Part shown: positions 58,517-64,000 of the stretch, one piece after another | Numbering within the stretch: position 1 is the first letter of the stretch | Layout of the letters: every line of letters starts with the position of its first letter | NCBI RefSeq assembly: GCF_038632915.1 | Contig: NZ_CP152050.1 | Span: forward strand, 602,501-666,500 | Source: Paenisporosarcina sp. FSL H8-0542 | GTDB lineage: Bacteria; Bacillota; Bacilli; Bacillales_A; Planococcaceae | DNA: 64,000 nt | Direction of reading: 5' to 3' | Notes under the pieces: generated by a model | What the model was told of the DNA's origin: nothing | Database searches by the model: none | The model's input: only the letters and a program-made list of their open reading frames with translations | Made by a program: the position numbers and the translations under genes

Positions 58517-60463
58517 CTAAAGAGACTCCTTGATTACCTTCTTGGAATACAGAATTGACAATAGTCCAAAGATCGAATATAAAGCTGTGTAAATCCCCAT
58601 GACGATAAACATCGGAGCCCATAGCTCGGTCCCGAACAGGAACCAGCCCGATTGGACCGCAAAGTAGCTGTGTGCGAGTCCGACGATTAAAGGAATGCCG
58701 AAATTGAACAGCTGTTTATAGCGGATTCCTTTCAGCAAATCGCTTTGTGTAAAACCAAGCTTTCGCAGAATGGTGTAATTCGGTTTTTCTTCATCACTCT
58801 CGCCCATCTGCTTGAAGTACAGGATACAGCCGGAAGTGATTAGGAAAGTGAGCCCGAGGAATCCAACAATGAACATGGCTAGGCCCATCGTATTTTTCTG
58901 CTTCTTGCTTATATCCAGGCGGGAATCGTTGGCATAGTTGCCATTCAATCCGTTTTCTGCAAACAGTTCATTCGCACGAACGATTTCCTTTTCATCGGCT
59001 ATGTCGATGCCGATATAAACCATGGATTCTTTTTGAATAGCGGGATCCACATCATTTTTCAATCGCTTGAACACAGTTTTGTCGACGACAGCGATTGGAA
59101 GTCCGCCATCCGTGAAGTACCAGGAGACGACGAAGTCCTTCTCCATCCCTATGAACTTCTGTGGGATACGTTCTGTTTTGCCAATCAGCTCAATGTTTCC
59201 TGAGTCTTTAATTTTGATGATTTTCTGGAGCAAATTGCTGGTCCCAGTGAAGACCGTTTCATCCGCCTTGACATCAATGCTTTTGACACTGCTGTCGCTG
59301 ACGACAGGAAGCGACATGGCAGCTGCATCCTTCGCAAGCTCCGGCATTTCTGTTTCCATAATGTCAGAGGCATTGATTTTCACAGTGAGGACGTCGATCA
59401 AAGTTTCACGGTACTTGATGCCCTCCGTCTCCAGTGAATGCTTGAATTTATCAGCGGCAGCTGTATCCGTTAGTGAAAAGTGAGCAGGGGAATAATCCGT
59501 TGCCGTCTTTTCTGCTGAATAATAAGAGATATAGCTTAAGCACAGCAAGCCAATTGCCAGTGCCGATACTGCCGTGATAATCGTCAGCAGCAGTGCGTTT
59601 GATTTCAGCCTAAACTGGATGGAGGACAGTGACAGCACTTCATGGACGGTTAAATGACCATCTTTTTTCTTTCGGATCAAATTGGCAAGGAAACTGACCG
59701 ACCCTTTATAGAACAAGTATGTCCCGATAATGACTGAAGCTAGTGTGTACGCCATGGCAATGAAAAGCCCAGTCATCCCCGAGAAATCGCCTTCGAACAA
59801 TCTGGATGATACGAAGTATCCTGAACCGATTAAAAACAATCCTGCAATGCCAATGGCGATTTCCCATTTGGATGTTTTCTTCACATGGCTTTCCGTGGAG
59901 GACGTCAAAGTGAATAAGGATAATATGCTTTGCTTTCGGATGAACAAATAATTCATCACCAAAATCAATAAAAAGATCCCGATGAAAACAGCCAATGTCT
60001 GGATGAACGCCTGTGTTGAAAACTGGAGGGTGGCCGCAGTATCCACTGCCGTCAGTTTAAATAGAATCATCAAAGCCAATTTAGAAAATGAAAACCCGAT
60101 AAAAATCCCCAATACGATTGAGCTGAAATAAAGGATGAGATTCTCGATGCTCAGGATACGGAATATTTTCGCTTTGGTCATGCCGATTAGTTGGAACAAG
60201 CCGATTTCTCGGCTGCGCCGTTTAATGAAAATCGTGTTGGCATACAGCACGAATATCGTGACAATCGCCACAAGCAGGATGGAGGCTGCACGAATGGAAG
60301 CCCCGCCTTTGATTGTGCCTTTCGTTGCATCCATCGCCGGATCGTATTGCAGGGTGACGAATGAGAAATACAGTGCGACACTGAATACGAGTGCAAATAC
60401 ATATAGATAATAATTTTTGAGATTCTTTTTCAGGTTGCGGAAGATGATGATGTTAATGTTCAT
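58517..60463 (-). CDS. bceB: BceB-type ABC transporter permease
   Basis: A 648-residue permease with ten membrane helices and a large outer domain between helices 7 and 8 (about residues 305-520), as in BceB, which with BceA frees undecaprenyl-pyrophosphate from bacitracin and also tells BceS about flux. It starts [23 protein letters not shown] and ends with [12 protein letters not shown]..., very close to B. subtilis BceB as remembered. The start after GGAGGAGTTCAGA overlaps the end of bceA by 11 bases. Likely confers resistance to bacitracin-like peptides; the exact drug cannot be deduced. Confidence 0.93.
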   Translation of the reverse strand: MNINIIIFRNLKKNLKNYYLYVFALVFSVALYFSFVTLQYDPAMDATKGTIKGGASIRAASILLVAIVTIFVLYANTIFIKRRSREIGLFQLIGMTKAKIFRILSIENLILYFSSIVLGIFIGFSFSKLALMILFKLTAVDTAATLQFSTQAFIQTLAVFIGIFLLILVMNYLFIRKQSILSLFTLTSSTESHVKKTSKWEIAIGIAGLFLIGSGYFVSSRLFEGDFSGMTGLFIAMAYTLASVIIGTYLFYKGSVSFLANLIRKKKDGHLTVHEVLSLSSIQFRLKSNALLLTIITAVSALAIGLLCLSYISYYSAEKTATDYSPAHFSLTDTAAADKFKHSLETEGIKYRETLIDVLTVKINASDIMETEMPELAKDAAAMSLPVVSDSSVKSIDVKADETVFTGTSNLLQKIIKIKDSGNIELIGKTERIPQKFIGMEKDFVVSWYFTDGGLPIAVVDKTVFKRLKNDVDPAIQKESMVYIGIDIADEKEIVRANELFAENGLNGNYANDSRLDISKKQKNTMGLAMFIVGFLGLTFLITSGCILYFKQMGESDEEKPNYTILRKLGFTQSDLLKGIRYKQLFNFGIPLIVGLAHSYFAVQSGWFLFGTELWAPMFIVMGIYTALYSIFGLLSILYSKKVIKESL

Positions 60464-61214
60464 TCTGAACTCCTCCAAGCACACCTTGCGTTTTGATGAT
60501 ATCTTCGAAGAACGTCTTTCTGGATTGATTCCCTTTATGCAGTTGCGTATACACTTGGCCGTCCTTGATGAAAATCACCCGGCTGCAGAAGCTGGCAGCG
60601 GTAGGGTCATGTGTCACCATTGCGATAGTTGACTGTCTCTGCCTGTTCAATTCGCTCAGTTTGTTCAGCAAGTCTGAAGCGGATTTTGAGTCAAGAGCGC
60701 CGGTCGGCTCATCCGCGAAAATAATGCTTGGTTCATGGATGAATGCCCGTGCTGCAGAAGTCCGCTGCTTTTGGCCGCCTGATATTTCGTTCGGATATTT
60801 ATGCGCAATCTCCAGAATGCCGAGCCCACTAGCCAATGCCGTAAACTTGTCTTCGGCTTCCTTTTTCGGCAATTTGGTGATTGATAACGGCAGCAGGATA
60901 TTTTCCTTTACCGTCAGGGTGTCAAGCAGGTTGTATTCCTGGAAGATGAAACCGAGATGGTTTTTGCGGAATTCGGCCAGCTGTTTCTCCTTCATTCGGT
61001 TCATTTCACTGCCATTGATCTGGATGGTACCTTCGCTTATATGGTCGATAGTGGAAAGAACATTCAGCAAAGTCGTCTTACCGGATCCGGATGCGCCCAT
61101 GATGCTGACGAATTCACCTTTCTGGATACTGATGTCTATGCCTTTTAGTACTTCCTGTCTATTTAACTTGCTACCGTAGCTCTTACGGATTTTTCTTGCT
61201 TCCAATATGTTCAT
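60453..61214 (-). CDS. bceA: BceA-type ABC transporter ATPase
   Basis: A 253-residue ATPase partner of BceB. Walker [10 protein letters not shown] near residue 38, the Q-loop FIFQEYNLL, signature SGGQKQRTS near residue 145, Walker [17 protein letters not shown] near residue 165, and the switch His in VTHDP are present. The C terminus [12 protein letters not shown] matches BceA. AAAGGAG precedes the start. It is separated from bceS by a terminator and an intergenic region that should hold the BceR-dependent promoter. Confidence 0.94.
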   Translation of the reverse strand: MNILEARKIRKSYGSKLNRQEVLKGIDISIQKGEFVSIMGASGSGKTTLLNVLSTIDHISEGTIQINGSEMNRMKEKQLAEFRKNHLGFIFQEYNLLDTLTVKENILLPLSITKLPKKEAEDKFTALASGLGILEIAHKYPNEISGGQKQRTSAARAFIHEPSIIFADEPTGALDSKSASDLLNKLSELNRQRQSTIAMVTHDPTAASFCSRVIFIKDGQVYTQLHKGNQSRKTFFEDIIKTQGVLGGVQNEH

Positions 61215-61249
61215 ATGTCCATACTCCTTTTGTTTTGTTGGGATGAGTT

Positions 61250-61281
61250 AATTATAAAAAGGAATGACATGTTAATCCTGC
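61250..61281 (-). promoter_or_regulatory. putative bceAB promoter region
   Basis: Minus strand TATAAT (61255-61250) is a full -10 match about 35 bases before the bceA start. Upstream, TTAACATGTCA is an imperfect inverted sequence of the TNACA/TGTNA type bound by BceR-like regulators, though without the usual four-base spacer. The -35 is poor, as expected for an activated promoter. Confidence 0.45.
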
Positions 61282-61289
61282 GATTGGCC

Positions 61290-61328
61290 GAACAAAAAAC
61301 AAAAGCATGTGACACTTTTGTCACATGC
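61290..61328 (-). terminator. terminator between bceRS and bceAB
   Basis: Minus strand GCATGTGACA pairs with TGTCACATGC around AAAG, followed by TTTTGTTTTTTG. The 5' arm overlaps the last bases and stop codon of bceS. It separates the regulator transcript from the transporter transcript. Confidence 0.9.
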
Positions 61329-62325
61329 CCTGTAAGTTCAGAAATTCATTTCGTTTAGGAAATGATAAAGTGACAGTCGTCCCTTGACCAATCTGAGACT
61401 CCACATCAATTTTGATGAGAAGGGGGGCTGCCGCTTTTTTCGCCAAATAGAGGCCGATTCCGGTCGAGGCCTGCTCCCGGTGATTGGTCGTTGAAGTGAA
61501 CCCTTTGTCAAAGATTCTTGGAAGGTCTTTCGGATCGATTCCTCTTCCTTGGTCCACTATATCCAGGAAGGTCTGGCCGTCTTGACTGTAGCTTCGAATC
61601 TGGATGTCGCTTGCGTCACTATATTTGATAGCATTGGTCAACAGCTGACGGATGATGAAGGACAGCCACTTAGCATCACTCAGTACATCCGTTATGTCGA
61701 GCTGTATGTCAAAGCCAATGCCTTTTTGTATGCACCATGATTGCACGGTTTTGATTTCAGTGAAAACAATCGATTCAAGATTGATTTGTTCGATATAAAG
61801 GTCGTTCTCGATGACCGTCAGACGTTTTTGGTGGAGTTGCTGGTCCAAAAGTAAGTGAATCCGAAGCCATTCTTGGTTCAGATGGGCTTTCAGCGATTCA
61901 TTTTCGACGCGTCCAATCATCAATTGCATGGCGGTCAAAGGAGTTTTGACTTCATGAATCCAGGATAGAAGATCGTCTTTCTCCTGCTCCAAATGGATGC
62001 GGTTTTCTGACAGCTCTGCTTTCAGCAGCGCAGTTTGCTCCGTGATGCTGCGCTCGACAATTGTTTCAAAAGGGCTAACGGGTTCTGCAACTTCCGAAAG
62101 GTCGAGGCTGCTTTCCCAATCTTCCAGGCTTCGGTAAAATCTCGTTTCTTTAAAATAACGGAAGCATAAAAAGACGATAAAAAGTAAGAAGGACAAGAAA
62201 GAAATATAGAGTATGGGGCCGAATGGGATCGCCGCGTCAATATATGCAATGAACAGGCCGAAAACTTGCAATGCAGCGAACAGGAGAATCCAGCTGACTC
62301 GTTCAGTCAGGAAGTTACGAATCAT
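61321..62325 (-). CDS. bceS: BceS-type intramembrane-sensing histidine kinase
   Basis: A 334-residue kinase, the same length as B. subtilis BceS. Two close membrane helices (residues ~10-32 and 37-58) with almost no outer loop mark it as a kinase that senses through the transporter rather than by itself. The phosphorylated His is in LLSWIHEVKTPLTAM near residue 124; N-box LLTNAIKYS near residue 232; G boxes DQGRGIDP and STGIGLYLAKK. The start ATG with AGAGG was chosen over an upstream one; it overlaps the bceR end by 11 bases. Confidence 0.93.
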   Translation of the reverse strand: MIRNFLTERVSWILLFAALQVFGLFIAYIDAAIPFGPILYISFLSFLLFIVFLCFRYFKETRFYRSLEDWESSLDLSEVAEPVSPFETIVERSITEQTALLKAELSENRIHLEQEKDDLLSWIHEVKTPLTAMQLMIGRVENESLKAHLNQEWLRIHLLLDQQLHQKRLTVIENDLYIEQINLESIVFTEIKTVQSWCIQKGIGFDIQLDITDVLSDAKWLSFIIRQLLTNAIKYSDASDIQIRSYSQDGQTFLDIVDQGRGIDPKDLPRIFDKGFTSTTNHREQASTGIGLYLAKKAAAPLLIKIDVESQIGQGTTVTLSFPKRNEFLNLQGM

Positions 62326-63013
62326 AATTCTTTGCCTCTTCAAGCGCCATATATCCCTGTCCGACTTTCGTTAGTATGTATTGTCCGAGTCCTAGCTCAT
62401 CAAGGCGCTTGCGCAGCCGGTTGACATTGACCGTCAGCGTATTGTCGCTGATGAAGCGCTTGTCGTCCCAAAGGCTGTTCATCAACTGGTCTCTGGTGAC
62501 GATTTTATTCTTCTGCTCTATGAGGAGCTGAAGGATGAAGCTTTCATTCTTGGTCAGTTCAATTGAACCCAAATCATTCGAAACCGTACTCTTTTCAAAA
62601 TCAACCGCGGCACCGCACCACGTCCGCAGGCTTACCGGATCGGAACTATAGTTGTAAGCTCGGCGAAGAATCGCCTGGATCTTCGCAATAAGAACCTCAA
62701 AATGGAAAGGCTTCTGGATAAAGTCATCAGCTCCAAGCTGCATCGACATGACCATGTCTGTGGGATGGTCACGGGAGGACAGGAAGATGATCGGCACATT
62801 CGAATGCGACCGAATCATCCGGCACCAATGAAAGCCATCAAATTTGGGCAGCTGGATATCAATAATGACCAGATCAGGCTTAACGGAAATAAACTCATCC
62901 ATGACATTGTTGAAATCATTGATTCCGTAAACTTCGTAAGACCACTGCGAGAGCCTGTCCTGTATTTCATCAAACAAGGAAGCATCATCTTCAATTAACA
63001 ACAATTTGAACAA
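62315..63013 (-). CDS. bceR: BceR-type response regulator, TTG start
   Basis: A 232-residue OmpR-family regulator. Receiver domain at residues 1-115: acidic IEDD near residue 8, phosphorylated Asp in VIIDIQLPKFDGFHWCR near residue 52, and the conserved Lys in DDFIQKPFHFEVL near residue 101. The winged-helix DNA-binding domain ends TLTVNVNRLRKRLDELGLGQY and KVGQGYMA. Family members start MFKLLLIEDD, which fixes the start at a TTG codon with GTGGTGA seven bases upstream; a GTG four codons earlier is the alternative. Confidence 0.92.
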   Translation of the reverse strand: MFKLLLIEDDASLFDEIQDRLSQWSYEVYGINDFNNVMDEFISVKPDLVIIDIQLPKFDGFHWCRMIRSHSNVPIIFLSSRDHPTDMVMSMQLGADDFIQKPFHFEVLIAKIQAILRRAYNYSSDPVSLRTWCGAAVDFEKSTVSNDLGSIELTKNESFILQLLIEQKNKIVTRDQLMNSLWDDKRFISDNTLTVNVNRLRKRLDELGLGQYILTKVGQGYMALEEAKNYDS

Positions 63014-63100
63014 AAAAATCACCACACAGCCGTTTAGTATTACTTAAATTGTATAGCAATTTCTGTCAGTTTGCTAATTGAAATTAACAGCAAGTAAACG

Positions 63101-63123
63101 AAAAACACTGCCCGGGGGCAGTG
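63101..63123 (-). terminator. terminator of the lipoprotein gene
   Basis: Minus strand CACTGCCC pairs with GGGCAGTG, followed by TTTTTCG; it lies 20 bases past the lipoprotein stop. Confidence 0.85.
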
Positions 63124-63142
63124 CTAATATACGTTCATTAAT

Positions 63143-63802
63143 TTATTGATCTTGTTTTTGAAGCCCTCCGTCATCAAGGAATCTAATACGCCCGATTTTG
63201 CCTTCTTCAGGACAAATGGCATCTCCAGTAATTTTAAATTCCATGGATTTCTCACCTTTTTTGGTGTACTCAACCAGCACGGTAAAATCGTAAGTTAGAG
63301 GTGTATTCGGGTTATTGCTTTTTACCACCTGAATGTCGAGGACCTTTATTTCATAAGAATAATCTTCCCCCATGTGGTGAGGATGCAACGCAAGGGATCT
63401 AATGTAGAAATCATACTCGCTATCCGTGAAATATGGTCCATACGCCTTTTTAAAGAAATCCATATAAGCCTCCCGTTCAGGAGTGCCTTCCGTTGGGTCC
63501 GAAGTATAGACCGTTCCTTCTGCATCATTTTCGTAAATCTCATCGTATTTTTTGGTAAGGTTTTCCCATAATTTTATATATTCCTCATTCGGAACCGTAT
63601 AATCATGTTCAAGCACAGCCGTGATCGCAGCTATGTTTTTTTCATCGTCCAACACAACGTCATCCTTGCCTTGATTTTCAACTTTTTCATCGGTCGACAC
63701 AACTGTAGTTTCACCTTGAACTTCCGTTTTTTCCTTCGTACAGCCAGTCATCAGCAAGCAAGCAATTAGCATGAAGCCACTTATGCACCTTATCTTATGC
63801 AA
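63143..63802 (-). CDS. uncharacterised lipoprotein next to bceRS, TTG start
   Basis: A 219-residue lipoprotein. The TTG start gives MHKIRCISGFMLIACLLMTGC, a proper signal peptide with lipobox LMTGC (Cys at residue 21); GGAGGAGG is well spaced from TTG, while the ATG seven codons upstream sits inside that ribosome site. A polar linker follows, then an acidic domain with NEEYIKLWENLTKKYDEIY and KSMEFKITGDAICPEEGKIGRIRF. No family recognised. It points the same way as the bce genes but has its own terminator. The remaining bases up to the window end show nothing recognisable. Confidence 0.7.
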   Translation of the reverse strand: MHKIRCISGFMLIACLLMTGCTKEKTEVQGETTVVSTDEKVENQGKDDVVLDDEKNIAAITAVLEHDYTVPNEEYIKLWENLTKKYDEIYENDAEGTVYTSDPTEGTPEREAYMDFFKKAYGPYFTDSEYDFYIRSLALHPHHMGEDYSYEIKVLDIQVVKSNNPNTPLTYDFTVLVEYTKKGEKSMEFKITGDAICPEEGKIGRIRFLDDGGLQKQDQ

Positions 63803-64000
63803 CGTTCCATCCTCCTCCATTTAATACACCTTTCTTTGGTATACGATTCAGCAGTTGAAAAGTTCCAATATTCTTATAAATATCCTGTTAATGGAAAGGG
63901 TGGACTTAGCCACTTTAGCACGCAACAAAAGAAGGAGTGGTAAACAAAAGCTAATGGAATTCGTGCTTTACAAATTTCTGACTATCTAGTTTACACGGAA

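Overview
The window reads as chromosomal DNA of a low-GC Gram-positive bacterium of the order Bacillales, most likely a Planococcaceae-type organism (Sporosarcina-like); the family-level guess is an inference from gene content and from how close the proteins look to remembered Bacillus subtilis ones. It opens inside a 23S rRNA gene, followed by 5S rRNA and a terminator, then a partial second copy of the 5S 3' end. Next come two small conserved genes (UPF0316 and NETI families) and the complete purine operon purEKBCSQLFMNHD. That operon is controlled by a pair of inverted PurBoxes, a sigma-A promoter, a guanine-class riboswitch and a terminator, and it makes IMP from PRPP.

From about 18.9 to 36.3 kb the order yerA-yerB-yerC-pcrB-pcrA-ligA-camS-gatCAB-(ktrB)-dgkB follows the B. 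subtilis chromosome. It covers a purine-related amidohydrolase, a lipoprotein, a small regulator, archaeal-type G1P lipid synthesis, DNA repair and ligation, the Glu-tRNA(Gln) amidotransferase, potassium uptake and lipid recycling. In B. subtilis dgkB and rlmCD are close together; here about 11 kb of other genes separates them. These are a Nudix hydrolase, cytochrome bd oxidase cydAB with a recognisable 35-residue CydS subunit, a manganese (yybP-ykoY) riboswitch in front of a Spo0M-like gene and a TerC transporter, a DinB-fold protein, an internally duplicated unknown protein, an MBL hydrolase/quinone oxidoreductase pair, an SRPBCC protein, an Asp/Glu racemase and small unknowns.

From about 49 to 58.4 kb the DNA is accessory: AT-rich, gene-poor in places, with decayed coding remnants. 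It holds an FG-GAP-repeat protein, an AT-rich XRE/cupin regulator-EutH-aminopeptidase P operon with its own promoter and a perfect 20-bp palindrome, and a secreted glycerophosphodiesterase whose mature part has GC-rich, actinobacteria-like codon use. The last block, on the minus strand, is a bceRSAB-type antibiotic sensing and detoxification module (response regulator, intramembrane-sensing kinase, internal terminator, ABC transporter), preceded by an uncharacterised lipoprotein.

Several non-coding structures stand out. There are three intergenic arrays with a ~20-bp period, each shortly after a transcription terminator. Two copies of a foldable element lie between pcrA and ligA, and two copies of another foldable repeat follow camS, one of them with a small palindromic insertion. 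No complete insertion sequence, prophage, CRISPR array or tRNA was found. No clearly new defence or metabolic system can be proved from sequence alone; the best candidates for undescribed biology are the structured repeats, the duplicated-domain protein at 42.1 kb and the regulator-EutH-peptidase operon.
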